Below, one piece after another: positions 47,293 to 59,700 of a stretch of DNA of 64,000 nucleotides. How positions within the stretch are numbered: the stretch's first letter is position 1; the number at the start of each line of letters is the position of its first letter. Position numbers and translations under genes: made by a program. This DNA is from Tannerella sp. (GTDB lineage: Bacteria > Bacteroidota > Bacteroidia > Bacteroidales > Tannerellaceae). The stretch is taken from positions 1-64,000 of the forward strand of contig JAITVY010000026.1 in the NCBI GenBank assembly GCA_031285565.1, given 5' to 3'. Below the pieces are notes generated by a model. That model made no database searches. It was not told the origin of the DNA and worked only from the letters and a program-made list of their open reading frames with translations.

Positions 47293-47460
47293 CTTATATT
47301 ATTACTTTATCTCCAAAATCACCATTGACAGATCATTTACCGCCCTCACTTTTTGACTATTACCAATCTACTCTATTCTGTCATTAATAGTCAATTGGCT
47401 ATGGCCGATCTTCGATTGCTACATAGCAGCGAATGCTGTTTGTCTTATCAATTATTCCTG

Positions 47461-47841
47461 CTATCGCACAATTACTTTACGCGCAATATTGTCAAAACGC
47501 ACAATATACAGTCCCCTCGGCATTGAAATAGCCGTTTCTCCGGCTGTTACTTTTACCTGTTTACTCAACTGACCTGTAATCGTGTAAATATTAACTTCAG
47601 TATTTTTTTTAGCACGGATATAAATGGATCCATTAGCTGCCCAAACAACTTGCTCTTCTATAGACAAACCATCCTGCCCGGCATTTTCATAAACATACAT
47701 ATCTCCAACTTTCGTAAAAGAATTATCTGCCATTTCTATACAAATCTCATTTGAAAAAGGAATTGCAAATAAGACATTCACGTTTGTAAAAAGAAAAGCC
47801 AATATTAAAAACAAAAAAGTATATTTTTTTACCATACGCAA
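47461..47841 (-). CDS. very small secreted protein with T9SS-like C-terminal domain
   Basis: 126 residues. Signal peptide 1-27 (LFTNVNVLFA). After some 35 residues, the rest (VVWAANGSIYIRAKKNTEVN..., IYTITGQLSKQVKV, GLYIVRFDNIARKVIVR) has the form of a T9SS C-terminal sorting domain, with almost no cargo before it. It may be a real mini-protein anchored through T9SS or the stump of a deleted larger gene; the intact signal peptide and start favour a functional gene. TACCTTTG, a perfect -7, lies at 47918-47925 on the minus strand. Function unknown. Confidence 0.65.
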   Translation of the reverse strand: MRMVKKYTFLFLILAFLFTNVNVLFAIPFSNEICIEMADNSFTKVGDMYVYENAGQDGLSIEEQVVWAANGSIYIRAKKNTEVNIYTITGQLSKQVKVTAGETAISMPRGLYIVRFDNIARKVIVR

Positions 47842-47890
47842 TCCGATTCAATTATAATATTTCGTATATTTATACGTTATAGTGTTGAGG

Positions 47891-47925
47891 TGGGGCTACA
47901 GACCCATCCTACTTATACAAAGGTA
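47891..47925 (-). promoter_or_regulatory. promoter and leader hairpin of the mini T9SS-tail gene
   Basis: TACCTTTG (47925-47918, minus strand) is a perfect -7 element; transcription would begin near 47911. The leader then opens with GATGGGTCTGTAGCCCCACC, which can fold as GGG/CCC around a 7-nt loop. Confidence 0.45.
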
Positions 47926-48109
47926 CAATAAACGACTAAGACATGCATTATTTGATATGTTAAAAAACAACAATATCGGCAATTATTTGAAAATGCCCTG
48001 TTTTTAGAACCGGTTTAAATTTGCCATGGCTAATGTAATTGAAAATGTTCAAGAATAAGATTCATGGTAAAATTAAACAGGTTCGGATAAATGATACGCT
48101 TAATTTTTG

Positions 48110-48117
48110 TAAATTTG
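48110..48117 (+). promoter_or_regulatory. putative -7 element of dxs-trkAH
   Basis: TAAATTTG is a full TAnnTTTG match 26 bp upstream of the dxs ATG. The -33 element is unclear. Confidence 0.45.
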
Positions 48118-48143
48118 CAGCTGATTACTGGTGAAAAAGGATA

Positions 48144-50117
48144 ATGGAAGATAAAGAAGAAAATATACTCAAACAAATTAATAGCCCTGCCGACCTACGA
48201 AAGCTACCTTCAGAAAAATTAGACACCGTATGCACTCAGCTACGTCAGTACATCATTGACATCCTGTCACAGACACCCGGTCATCTGGCTGCAAGTTTAG
48301 GAACAGTTGAACTAACCGTAGCACTCCATTATGTATTCAATACTCCCGACGACCGGATTGTATGGGATGTCGGCCATCAGGCATATGGTCATAAAATACT
48401 AACAGGTCGCAGAGACGCATTTCATTCTTTACGCCAGTTTAAAGGAATAAGCGGCTTCCCTAATCCAAAAGAGAGTGATTACGACGCTTTTATTGCCGGA
48501 CATGCATCCAACTCGATATCCGCAGCCTTAGGAATGTCGATAGCCTCCAATCTGAAACAGGAAGACAACCGTCATGTGATTGCAGTCATAGGCGACGGGG
48601 CGATGACCGGAGGATTAGCGTTTGAAGGCTTGAATAATGCATCCAACAATCCGAACAACCTGTTGATCATTTTGAATGACAACGACATGGCTATCGATCA
48701 TAGTGTCGGTGGACTCAGTAAATACCTGGTCGATGTTACCACCAGCCAGGCATATAATAAGATCCGCTACGACCTTTATAAAAAGTTACGCAAAATGAAT
48801 TTTATCTCTGAAAACATCAGAGAAAACATTCTTCGTTTTAACAACAGTTTAAAAGCGCTGATTACCAAACAACATAACCTATTTGAAGGATTCAGTATCC
48901 GTTATTTCGGGCCGATTGACGGACACGATGTATCCAATTTAATTGATAAATTAAATGACATCAAAGATATGGAAGGCCCTAAGCTTCTGCATATCAAAAC
49001 GAAAAAAGGTAAAGGCTTCAAGCCTGCAGAAGAGTCGGCTACCGAATGGCATGCACCGGGAAAATTCAACAAGGAAACCGGTGAGCGTATCATCCTGAAA
49101 AATCTGAATGAGCCACAACTTTACCAGGATGTATTCGGGCATACTTTGGTTGAATTAGCCGAAAATGATGAACGGATTGTCGGTATTACCCCTGCAATGC
49201 CTACCGGCTGTTCGATGAATTATATGATGAAAGAATTCCCGAGTCGTACGTTTGATGTCGGAATTGCCGAAGGACATGCTGTTACATTTTCGGCCGGATT
49301 AGCAAAAGAAGGAATGATCCCTTTTTGTAATATCTATTCGTCATTTATGCAACGTGCATATGATCAGGTCATTCACGATGTTGCAATACAAAAGCTCCAT
49401 ATGGTGCTTTGCCTTGATCGTGCCGGATTGGTAGGCGAAGACGGAGCTACGCATCATGGCAACTTCGATCTGGCATATTTACGTCCGATACCGAACCTGA
49501 CAATTGCTTCGCCTCTGAATGAGCTCGATTTACGCAATCTGATGTACACCGGATATAAAACGGAAACCGGACCTTTTGTAATTCGTTATCCCCGTGGGAA
49601 AGGTGAATTAGACAAATGGCAGAACAAAATGGAGGTATTACCTGTTGGTAAAGGAAAGCTATTAAGAAACGGAAGCCAGATAGCAGTTCTTTCCATCGGT
49701 CCGATTGGCAATGAAGTCAAAAAAGCGATCGATCTGGTCGAAATAGACGGTCTGTCTGTCGCCCATTATGATATGATTTACCTTAAACCGATCGACGAAG
49801 AACTGTTGCATGAAGTAGGGAAATGTTTTTCACGTGTAATCACTGTAGAAAACGGAACAATAATCGGGGGATTGGGAAGTGCTGTTATGGAATTTATGTC
49901 TGAAAACGAATATAATACGCACGTTAAACGTATCGGTGTAAAAGATCGGTTTATCGAACACGGAAGCATCAGCGACTTATATCAGTTATGTGGTATGGAT
50001 GCCATAAGTATTGCAAAAACAATTACGGATGCGTTATTTCCGGATAACCCTGATGTTTTGGCAAACGGGCAAATAAAGCCTTATAATCAGCCTCGCATTT
50101 CAACTATCAACTCTTAG
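48144..50117 (+). CDS. dxs: 1-deoxy-D-xylulose-5-phosphate synthase
   Basis: 657 residues, full length. First enzyme of the MEP isoprenoid pathway, also feeding thiamine and pyridoxal. [12 protein letters not shown] (H47) and [13 protein letters not shown] are substrate/TPP contacts; GDGAMTGG at 150-157 starts the TPP-Mg motif, closing at NDNDMAI. The transketolase C-terminal domains follow ([15 protein letters not shown], with the EDGxTHxG motif). It heads a close run with trkA (14 bp) and trkH (10 bp), a link of unrelated functions. Identification is secure. Confidence 0.97.
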   Translation: MEDKEENILKQINSPADLRKLPSEKLDTVCTQLRQYIIDILSQTPGHLAASLGTVELTVALHYVFNTPDDRIVWDVGHQAYGHKILTGRRDAFHSLRQFKGISGFPNPKESDYDAFIAGHASNSISAALGMSIASNLKQEDNRHVIAVIGDGAMTGGLAFEGLNNASNNPNNLLIILNDNDMAIDHSVGGLSKYLVDVTTSQAYNKIRYDLYKKLRKMNFISENIRENILRFNNSLKALITKQHNLFEGFSIRYFGPIDGHDVSNLIDKLNDIKDMEGPKLLHIKTKKGKGFKPAEESATEWHAPGKFNKETGERIILKNLNEPQLYQDVFGHTLVELAENDERIVGITPAMPTGCSMNYMMKEFPSRTFDVGIAEGHAVTFSAGLAKEGMIPFCNIYSSFMQRAYDQVIHDVAIQKLHMVLCLDRAGLVGEDGATHHGNFDLAYLRPIPNLTIASPLNELDLRNLMYTGYKTETGPFVIRYPRGKGELDKWQNKMEVLPVGKGKLLRNGSQIAVLSIGPIGNEVKKAIDLVEIDGLSVAHYDMIYLKPIDEELLHEVGKCFSRVITVENGTIIGGLGSAVMEFMSENEYNTHVKRIGVKDRFIEHGSISDLYQLCGMDAISIAKTITDALFPDNPDVLANGQIKPYNQPRISTINS

Positions 50118-50131
50118 TAACTGTTAGACGT

Positions 50132-51472
50132 ATGAAGATTGTAATTGCCGGTGCCGGAGAAGTCGGAACACACCTGGCGAAAATGTTATCCCGCGAACAG
50201 CATGACATTATTATCATGGATGAAAATGAAGCGCATCTGTCTTTTGCCAGGTCCGGACTGGAGATATTACCTCTTGTTGGAAATCCGACATCACTGAAAG
50301 ATCTGCAAAATGCGAATATCAAACAAGCCGACCTCTTCATCAGTGTAACCCCCGAAGAATCTAAGAATATTACCGCTTGTATGCTCGCCTCAAACTTAGG
50401 CGCACACAAAACATTTGCCCGAATCAATAATTATGAATATTTACTACCGAAAAGCAAAGAATTGTTTGAAAGCATAGGGGTAGATTCCATGATATACCCC
50501 GAAATGCTGGCAGCCAAAGAAATCGTAGCAGCCATCAAGCGCCCATGGACACGTCAATACTGGGAACTACTCGGGGGTGAATTACTCCTGATCGGAGTAA
50601 AAGTCAGGGAAAACGCTTCGATTGTAAATAAAAAACTCTCTGAACTACAAGATGCGGGCCTTCAAAAATTATATCATATAGTGGCTATTAAACGGGACAA
50701 TGAGATCATTATTCCCGGTGGTACGGATTCTATTTTACCTGATGATTTAGTCTTTATCAGCACGACACGTGAATTTCTAAATGAAGTGAGATTGATTACA
50801 GGAAAAGAAGATCCTGAAATAAAAAATGTCATTATTATGGGAGGCGGACGGATTGCCGTCAGAACCAGCCAATATCTTCCTGATAATATTCAAATAAAAA
50901 TCTTTGAAACAGACCGTGCAAAAAGTGTATATCTATCCGAAACTTTACCTAAAAATGTAATGATTATAAACGGGGATGCACGCGATACGGATTTACTGAT
51001 ACAGGAGGGCATCCGCTATACACAGGCTTTCATCGCTTTGACGGAAAATGCCAGCACAAACATCCTGGCCTGTTTATCAGCCAAGCGGTTCGGGGTTTAT
51101 AAAACGGTTGCGCAAGTAGAAAATATAGACTACATAACAATGGCTGCAAACCTCGATATTGGTTCTGTTATCAACAAAAAGTTAATTGCCGCCAGCCATA
51201 TCTATCAGTTCCTGCTTGAAGCGGATGTTTCGAATGTAAAATGCCTGGCTTTTGCCAATGCGAATGTTGCAGAACTGACAGCCCGCCCAAAATCACTTAT
51301 TACCAAAAAGAAAGTAAAAGACTTACATTTGCCCAAGGACATGACTTTAGGCGGCCTGATAAGGGATGGCGTTCCAATGATGGTAGAAGGAGAGACGCAA
51401 ATACAGGCCAATGACCATGTCATGGTTTTATGCCTTGACTCGGCCATGCAAAAATTGAAAAAAATATTTTAG
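50132..51472 (+). CDS. trkA: TrkA potassium-uptake regulatory subunit
   Basis: 446 residues with two RCK modules: the first NAD-binding fold begins GAGEVGTHLA (7-16), the second GGGRIAVRTSQYL (about 232). Each is followed by a TrkA-C domain (LLGGELLLIGVKVREN; FANANVAELTARP). TrkA binds nucleotide and gates the TrkH channel from the cytoplasmic face. It sits directly upstream of trkH. Length and layout are standard. Confidence 0.96.
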   Translation: MKIVIAGAGEVGTHLAKMLSREQHDIIIMDENEAHLSFARSGLEILPLVGNPTSLKDLQNANIKQADLFISVTPEESKNITACMLASNLGAHKTFARINNYEYLLPKSKELFESIGVDSMIYPEMLAAKEIVAAIKRPWTRQYWELLGGELLLIGVKVRENASIVNKKLSELQDAGLQKLYHIVAIKRDNEIIIPGGTDSILPDDLVFISTTREFLNEVRLITGKEDPEIKNVIIMGGGRIAVRTSQYLPDNIQIKIFETDRAKSVYLSETLPKNVMIINGDARDTDLLIQEGIRYTQAFIALTENASTNILACLSAKRFGVYKTVAQVENIDYITMAANLDIGSVINKKLIAASHIYQFLLEADVSNVKCLAFANANVAELTARPKSLITKKKVKDLHLPKDMTLGGLIRDGVPMMVEGETQIQANDHVMVLCLDSAMQKLKKIF

Positions 51473-51482
51473 TGAGCCGGCC

Positions 51483-52943
51483 ATGTATCAACTAAACATA
51501 CGATTCATATCGAAAGTCTTGGGAATGATTCATATTCTTGAAAGCTTCTTTATGCTGATGGCTACCGGAATGGCATTTTACTATCGTGGTTCCGATATAT
51601 TCCCATTGCTTATTTCTTTCGGGATCATATTTACGTCTGGCCTGATCATGTTTTTTGCCGGCCGGAATGCCCGCGAATATCACACGGGAAGGCATGAAGG
51701 CCTGATAGTCGTTGTACTAACCTGGGTTCTTCTTTCAATCTTTGGTATGATGCCTTACTATATAGGGGGGCATATCGACAATATTACGGATGCTTTTTTC
51801 GAAACCATGTCTGGCTTTACAACCACCGGTTCTACTATCCTAACTGATATAGAAGCGCTTCCTAAAGGCATTTTATTCTGGCGTAGTTTAACACAGTGGC
51901 AAGGCGGCATCGGAATTATCGTCTTTATGGTAGTAGCTATAACGCCTATTTTGGGAGGCACAGCTTCACATATTTTTGATGCTGAATCAACCGGTATTAC
52001 CCATGAACATTTCCTGCCCCGGGTTACCCAGGTAGCCAAACGGTTATTCGGTATCTACCTTGCACTCACCCTTATATTAATAGTATTGCTATGGATAGGG
52101 CCGATGGATTTCTACGATGCATTAAATCATGCTTTAACGACCATTTCTACCGGGGGATATTCCACAAAAAACGCCAGTATTGCATATTGGGGCGATGCTT
52201 ATACAGAATATGTTATTTGTATTTTCATGTGCCTGGGAGCGACCAACATCACGCTTTTCTATTTCCTTATTAAAGGAAAACCAAAAAAAATGCTGCAAGA
52301 TGAAGAACTCCATTGGTTTTATTCTTTCGTTTTAATTGCCACTGCTATTGTGACGATCTGGCTGTTGGTCCAACACGATGAAACAAGTTTTGAGAAAGCA
52401 TTCCGGGAGTCGGCTTTTCAGGTTGTAACACTCATTACGACCACCGGCTATCAAACAGTTGATTTTTCTGCCTGGGGGTCATTTTTTACCATTATTGCGC
52501 TGACACTGATGACTGTTTGCGGATGTGCGGGTTCTACCAGCGGCGGATTAAAGGTGGGCAGATTTGTCATTTTAATAAAAAACACCCTCAATGAATTCAA
52601 AAAGCAGACACATCCCAATGCCGTTCTGCCGGTAAGGGTGAGCGGACAAGTAATCTCTGCCGAAATTGTGCACCGTGTACTGACTTTTACGTTTATTTAT
52701 GTTGGGCTCATTGCTGTTGGTTGTGCAATCTTATTAATTAACGGACTCGAATTTGATGAAGCCATTGGCAGCGCTGTTTCCGCAACCGGCAACGTAGGAC
52801 TGTCCTTAGGTAGTTTTGTGGATGGTAATTATGCTGAAATGACAAAGGTATCCAAATGGACGCTTTCTTTTTTGATGCTTACAGGGCGCCTCGAAATATT
52901 TACCGTACTGACCCTATTACTTCCCGGTTTTTGGAAACAATAG
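51483..52943 (+). CDS. trkH: TrkH potassium-uptake membrane subunit
   Basis: 486 residues. Four pore-loop repeats carry the K+ filter glycines: FTTTGSTIL (near 113), ISTGGYSTK (near 222), ITTTGYQTV (near 322) and SATGNVGLS (near 434). These and the helices between them define the SKT family of K+ transporters in the inner membrane. It is coupled to trkA. The window shows no trkE/sapD partner. After it, 229 bp without a gene contain a copy of the dispersed repeat before ruvA. Confidence 0.96.
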   Translation: MYQLNIRFISKVLGMIHILESFFMLMATGMAFYYRGSDIFPLLISFGIIFTSGLIMFFAGRNAREYHTGRHEGLIVVVLTWVLLSIFGMMPYYIGGHIDNITDAFFETMSGFTTTGSTILTDIEALPKGILFWRSLTQWQGGIGIIVFMVVAITPILGGTASHIFDAESTGITHEHFLPRVTQVAKRLFGIYLALTLILIVLLWIGPMDFYDALNHALTTISTGGYSTKNASIAYWGDAYTEYVICIFMCLGATNITLFYFLIKGKPKKMLQDEELHWFYSFVLIATAIVTIWLLVQHDETSFEKAFRESAFQVVTLITTTGYQTVDFSAWGSFFTIIALTLMTVCGCAGSTSGGLKVGRFVILIKNTLNEFKKQTHPNAVLPVRVSGQVISAEIVHRVLTFTFIYVGLIAVGCAILLINGLEFDEAIGSAVSATGNVGLSLGSFVDGNYAEMTKVSKWTLSFLMLTGRLEIFTVLTLLLPGFWKQ

Positions 52944-53097
52944 TTTTTTTAGTCCGGAAATATACGCTTTCTTATTTTTTCCCGTTATAGTTAAGTATTT
53001 CTAAGATAGAAATGCTGTGTTTTAATAAGAAACCCGTACCGGACCTATCTAAACAGATGTAAGTTTCAGGGTATAACCGTCTAAAAACGCGAACGTT

Positions 53098-53160
53098 TTA
53101 AGTAGCGAGTGCAGAAGACGAATAAATTCGGATTATGCCGAGTCATGTAAAACGACTAAT
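53098..53160 (+). repeat. dispersed MPSHxKR repeat, copy D
   Basis: AAGTAGCGAGTGCAGAAGA, CGAATAAATTCG (inverted repeat), GATTATGCCGAGTCATG, TAAAACGACTAAT. Its frame reads MPSHVKRLI and stops 8 bp before the ruvA start. It is the best-preserved copy with copy C. Stem bases are retained while loop bases differ between the copies. Confidence 0.7.
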
Positions 53161-53172
53161 TTAATTGAACAA

Positions 53173-53757
53173 ATGATTGAATATATTAAAGGAGAAATTG
53201 TAGAACATTCACCCGCGCGCATCATTATGGAATGTAATGGTGTGGGATATGAAATACATATTTCATTAACAACATACAGTGCATTCCAGGATCAACCGAA
53301 TGGCAAAATATACATTTATGAAGTAATTCGTGAAGATGCCCATTTGTTATTTGGCTTTGCAACAAAAGAAGAACGCAATTTGTTTTTGCTTCTGACATCC
53401 GTATCAGGAGTCGGCCCTAATACGGCACGCATGATTCTTTCGTCGATGCCCCCTGGTGAGTTGGTTCATATCATAGCCGATGGTGATGAAAAAACATTAA
53501 CCTTAGTAAAAGGTATCGGATCGAAAACGGCGCAGCGCATCATTGTCGATTTAAAAAACAAAGTCAAACCGGTTGAAGGAAAAATGAATACGGGATCTGC
53601 CACTGCTTACAACGAAACAGCAGAAGAAGCTATCGCCGCATTGGTAATGCTCGGATTTCCAAAAGCAGCGTCGCAAAAAGCAATAGAAACGATACTAAAA
53701 AAGACGCCCGACACTACTGTTGAACAATTAATCAAGACTGCACTTAAAATGCTTTAA
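53173..53757 (+). CDS. ruvA: Holliday junction branch-migration protein RuvA
   Basis: 194 residues with OB-fold ([20 protein letters not shown]), two helix-hairpin-helix motifs ([32 protein letters not shown]) and a small C-terminal domain ([20 protein letters not shown]) that binds RuvB. It tetramerises on Holliday junctions. ruvB is not adjacent in the window. The gene overlaps sprA by 1 bp (TAATG). The start follows a copy of the dispersed repeat, which must form its leader or promoter. Confidence 0.96.
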   Translation: MIEYIKGEIVEHSPARIIMECNGVGYEIHISLTTYSAFQDQPNGKIYIYEVIREDAHLLFGFATKEERNLFLLLTSVSGVGPNTARMILSSMPPGELVHIIADGDEKTLTLVKGIGSKTAQRIIVDLKNKVKPVEGKMNTGSATAYNETAEEAIAALVMLGFPKAASQKAIETILKKTPDTTVEQLIKTALKML

Positions 53758-56700
53758 TGAAAAAGGATTTTAAACATATCATATTATCCCTTATCTTATT
53801 TTTCAGTGTAGGTTTCTATACGTTGAAAAGTGATGCTACTATACTTGTAGCTTCGCCGGGCAAAACTGAACAGGCAGCAGTACAACAAGACACTGTTCCT
53901 GAAACCCGGTATCCTGTTTCCAAAATAAAACCCGAGGAATACGACGATTTAAATAAGCAATCGCCTGCCGATCTACGGGATCCGGAAAATATACAAACAA
54001 CTATTGATTACGACCTGCAAACAGGTATGTACATTATCCGTACCAGAATCGGCGATATGGAACTGGGGACTCCTATGTCTTTAACCCCCGAGGAATATCA
54101 GGATTACAGCTTACAGGAATCCATGCGGGCATATTATCGCCAAAAGAATGAAGAGAACTTCCTGCAGGAAACCCAAGGAGGCTTCAATATAGCAGATATG
54201 CAATTTAATATCGGAGCTGCAGATAAACTTTTCGGACCGGGAGGAGTGCGCATCAGATCGCAGGGTTCTGCAGAAATTGCGCTGGGACTGAAAAGAACAA
54301 CCACCAAAAATCCATCATTACCGGAAAGCGCACGTAACCGTACATTTTTCAACTTTGATAACAATGTACAGTTAAACATGCAGGCCTATGTCGGAACGAA
54401 AGTCAATTTCAATCTTAATTATAATACTCAATCATCTTTTGACTTTGACGCAAACCGCTTAAAATTAGCATATACCGGTGAAGAAGATGAAATCATTAAA
54501 ACATTAGAGGCCGGAAATGTAAGTCTGAACACAAGTAACTCCTTAATTCGTGGGGGAGCTGCACTGTTTGGTATAAAAACAGAATTACAGTTTGGCAAAT
54601 TAAGGGTGAATGCTTTATTAGCCCAACAAAATTCCGAAAGCCAGACTGTCAGCACAAAAGGAGGCGCACAAACCCGCGATTTTGAAATAAGCGTAGACCA
54701 ATACGAAGAGGACCGGCACTTTTTCCTGGCTTATTATTTCCGCGAGCAATATGATAAATCGCTGGCCAAACTGCCTTATATATCTTCGGGTGTAAAAATC
54801 TCAAAGATAGAAGTCTGGGTCACTAATACAAGAAGAGTTTATAATCAGGCGCGCAATATCGTTGCATACAACGATTTGGGTGAACATGACGATCTTCATA
54901 TCAACAATCCTGAGGTTGTTCCGACCGGTTCGTTAAGTATTCCATATAATTACGCAAATAATCTCTATCAAACTCTCATCGATAATTATCCGGATGCACG
55001 TAATAACAGTTTAGTAGGCCAGACACTGGACAGCTTTCTCGAAAAAGGAACCGAATATGAAAAAGTTGAAAGCGCCCGTATGCTGGAGCGTTCGGAATAT
55101 ATCGTGAACGAGCAGTTAGGGTATATTTCATTAAGCGCGAAACTACAACCGGGCGATGTGTTAGCTGTAGCATATAAATACACTTATGGAGGACAAGAAT
55201 ATCAGGTAGGAGAATTTGCAAACGATGATACGGAAAATACCAGCCAATGCCTCTACCTTAAACTTCTGAAAGGGGTAAGCATGACTCCGGCAAAGCCCTA
55301 CTGGGATTTAATGATGAAAAATATCTATTCATTAGGAGCCTACTCCGTTTCAAAAGATCGTTTTCGTTTAAATATACTATATCAAAGCGATACTACCGGA
55401 ACATATATTAACTATCTGCCTGAAGGTAATATTGCAAACAAATTATTGCTTCAGGTTATGAATCTGGATCGCCTGGATGCGAATGATGAGCCATATCCAA
55501 ATGGGATCTTTGATTTTGTGGATGGATACACCATTACATCTGCCAACGGCAGGATAATCTTTCCGGTAGTCGAACCTTTCGGTTCCCATCTGAGCAGTGC
55601 CATCGGAAACGCATCTATTGCAAACAGATATGTATATCAGGAACTATATGACTCAACCAAAACAGTCGCCCAGCAAATTGCAGAAAAAAATAAATTTGTT
55701 CTGAGAGGAGAATACCGAGCTTCCTCCGGTTCCGAAATCGTTTTAGGAGCAACCAATGTAGCCCGTGGTTCCGTAGTAGTTACTGCAGGAGGTACTACAT
55801 TAACAGAGAATGTGGATTATACTGTCGATTATATCTCGGGAATTGTTACTCTCATAAATGAAAGTATTATCGCAAGTAATACCCCGGTTAGCATATCTAT
55901 GGAAAATCAATCGACATTCAACATGCAACGCAAAACGATGATGGGGCTCGATTTGAACTATGAGTTCTCCAAAAACCTTACAGTAGGAGCAACCATTATG
56001 CATTTATCGGAAATGCCGCTGACCACTAAGACGACAATGGGTGACGAATCTATAAAAAACACACTCTGGGGGGCTAATATTGCTTATCAGGGAGAAAGTC
56101 AATGGTTGACCAATCTGGTTGATAAAATCCCTCTGGTAAATCTGACGAAGCCTAGCCAGATATCGTTTAATGGTGAGTTTGCACACCTGATTGCAGGTCA
56201 TTACGAAAGCGACTATTCAGGGGCATACTCATACCTGGATGATTTCGAATCGACACAAAGCAATTTTGATTTAATAAATCCGTATCCATGGGCATTAGCA
56301 AGTGTTCCTGTCGGACGATTTCCGGAAGGCAAACTGACAAACGATATCAATTATGGTAAAAATCGTTCGTTGCTTGCATGGTATTATATTGATGGAATTT
56401 TCGCCCGTAAGTCCAGATCACTTCCTGACTATCTCAGAAAAGATGATGTTATTTCCCAGCCATATGTACGACCGGTTAAATATGACGAATTATTTCCCGG
56501 AAAAGACCAAACATACAATGAGAACAGTCAGCTATCCGTACTGAATTTAGCCTACTATCCTACCGAAAGAGGTCCTTACAATTTAGATGCCGAAAATATT
56601 AATCCTGATGGGACATTGTCTAACCCAGAAAAACGATGGGGAGGGATCATGAGGAAGATTGACCAGAGCGATTTTGAACTGGCAAACATAGAATATATCG

Positions 56701-59700
56701 AATTCTGGCTGATGGATCCGTTCATCGAAAACAGTGAAACGGCCTCCGGAGGATATCTCTATTTCAACCTGGGTGACATTTCTGAAGATGTACTGAAAGA
56801 TGAAAAGAAATTTTTTGAAAACGGACTCCCTATAAATGAAGACATGAGTCAGGTTGAGATTACTAAATGGGGAAAAGTTCCGATTCAGCAAAGTACGGTA
56901 GACGGCTTCGACAACACCTCCGGAGCTCGTGAGAGGCAGGATGTCGGACTTAACGGATTATCTTCGGAGGAAGAGAAGACTTTTCCGGCATACCAAACCT
57001 ATCTGGAGCAACTGAAAAACAAACTTTCACCGGCATTATGGGAAGAAATGGGAAGTGACCCCGATAACAAACATACTCCCCGTACCGACCCTGCAGGGGA
57101 CAACTTTACACATTTCAGAAATAGTTACTACGACCGTACTGAAGCTGATATTTTAACCCGATACAAATATTATAATGGTACCGAAGGCAATTCCGTATCA
57201 TCTGAAGATAACAGTTCGGCAAAAACAACTCCGGACGTAGAAGATATCAACCAGGATAATACCCTCAACGATAGCGAAAATTATTTTGAATATGAAGTTG
57301 CACTCAACCCGAAAAATATGGAAATAGGGAGTAACTTTATTGTCAATAAACGGGCAAAGGAGGTAAAACTGGCTAATGGAACCAGAACAACCACTACATG
57401 GTATCAATTTAAAATACCTATCAAAGATAAATCGGCATATCAAACTGTCGGCTCTATTCAGGATTTCAAGACAATACGGTTTATGCGTATGTATATGACC
57501 GGTTTTAATGAAACGACCATCCTACGCTTTGGTACATTTGCACTGGTTAGGGGTGAATGGCGTACATATACACAAGATTTATCCGGTCCCAACTCCGTAG
57601 CGTCCAACGGGACATTAGACATAACATCCGTGAATATTGAAGAAGATGGCGACCGTGAACCGGTTAATTACGTACTTCCTCCGGGAGTAAGCCGGCTTCC
57701 GGACCCCAGTCAATCACAAATCATCCAGCAAAACGAACAGGCGCTTTCGCTAAAAGTAACCAACCTGGGTTCACAGGATGCCAGAGCCATCTATAAAACG
57801 ACCTCATATGATCTACGCAAATATAAACGGATGCAACTTTTCGTTCATGCTGAAAGACTGGTCGATAATCTGACAAATCTGCAAGACGGTGAATTCTCGG
57901 TTTTCTTAAGGCTTGGTTCTGACTATAAAAATAATTATTACGAATACGAGGTTCCATTAAAGCTAACACCTGAGGGAGTATATTCAGATGATTCGCAAAG
58001 AGAGATCGTTTGGCCCGAAAGTAATATGCTTGATTTCAAGATGTCAATATTGACGGACCTGAAAACAAAACGTAATAAAGCCCGTCGTGCAGGTGAATCC
58101 GGAGTCAGTTATAATGCTGTTTATTCCGAATACGATCCTGATCCTGAAAAACAGCAGAACACAATCAGCGTAATCGGTAACCCCAGCCTTGCAGAGGTTA
58201 AAACAATAATGATCGGAATCCGGAATAAGACCAGCGATTTAAAAAGCGGTGAAATCTGGGTGAACGAACTTCGTATGACCGATTTTGATGAAGACGGCGG
58301 ATGGGCCGCTAATGGAAATTTAAACGTAGCATTATCAGATTTAGGGACATTCAATGCCAGCGGACGTATCGAAACAGCAGGATTTGGCGGACTGGATCAA
58401 TCGCTTAGTGAACGAAGCATGGACGATTATAAGCAATATGCAATCTCTACATCCGTACAACTCGGTAAATTTTTCCCTGAAAAAGCACGTGTAAACCTGC
58501 CGATATATTATGCGTATTCAAAAGAGACTACTTCTCCAAAATATAACCCGTTAGATCAGGATATTCTTCTTCAGGATGAATTGGATGCGGCTACAACCAA
58601 AGCAGAAAAGGATTCTATAAAAAGTTTTTCACAAGACCAGACAACCACCAAAAGCCTGTCCATAAATAATGTGAGCGTAGGTATCAGAAGTAAGAATCCG
58701 ATGCCTTATGATCCGGCAAACTTTTCGTTCTCATATGCCTCCAGTGAAAACAAACGGACAAACCCTGAAACAGAATATGAAACAACAAAAAATCATCAGG
58801 GAGGCATCACATACAATTATACACCTTATGCTAAGCCACTCACTCCTTTCAGAAAACTGGAGAAAAACAATGGGTATACCAGATACATAAAACAGCTGTC
58901 ATTTAATTACTTGCCATCAAGTCTCAATTTCCAGACAACGATGACACGTAACTATTACGAGACACAACTACGTGACCTGAGTAATTTAAATGCAGGAGCA
59001 TCAAATCCTATCGGAGTATCTTTTAGCGAAGCTTTTTATTGGGATCGCAGTTTCGGTATCCGGTGGAGTCCGTTAAGTAATCTGAATCTGGAATTTAGTT
59101 CCAATACAAATGCACGAATTGAAGCGCCACATGTTCAGGTAAACAAAAAACTGGAACCGGATTCATTTAAAGTTTGGAAAGATGACGTGTTAAAAAGTAT
59201 CCGGGACTTAGGTACGCCTTTAGCATACGACCAGGTAGTGAATATCACTTACAATCTGCCTCTCCAATACGTTCCGGTTTTAGAGTGGATAAATGCATCG
59301 GGAACATACAATGCCACATATAACTGGGAACGGGGATCATATATTGACAATGATGTTGAACTTGGAAACACAATCACCAATCAACGTCAAATAAATATGC
59401 AGGGGAGTATGAATTTCCAACTGCTATATAACAAGAATGAATTCCTGAGAAAAGTCAATCAGAAATTTGGCTCCGGCTCTGCAGAAGCAAACCGGAAAGC
59501 CAAAGAGAATGCCAAAAAAAGAAAAAATCTGAAATACCAGGAAACCATAGAACTTAGTCCGGACAGCGGTGTGATTGTCACACACGGACTAGTCTCCAAA
59601 AAACTAAGAATAACTGCCCGTTTTGATTCCGACAGTACGAAGAGTTACCGGGTAGACTTTAAAGTACTGGATCTCGCACGTATCCGTATTTTGAATCATG

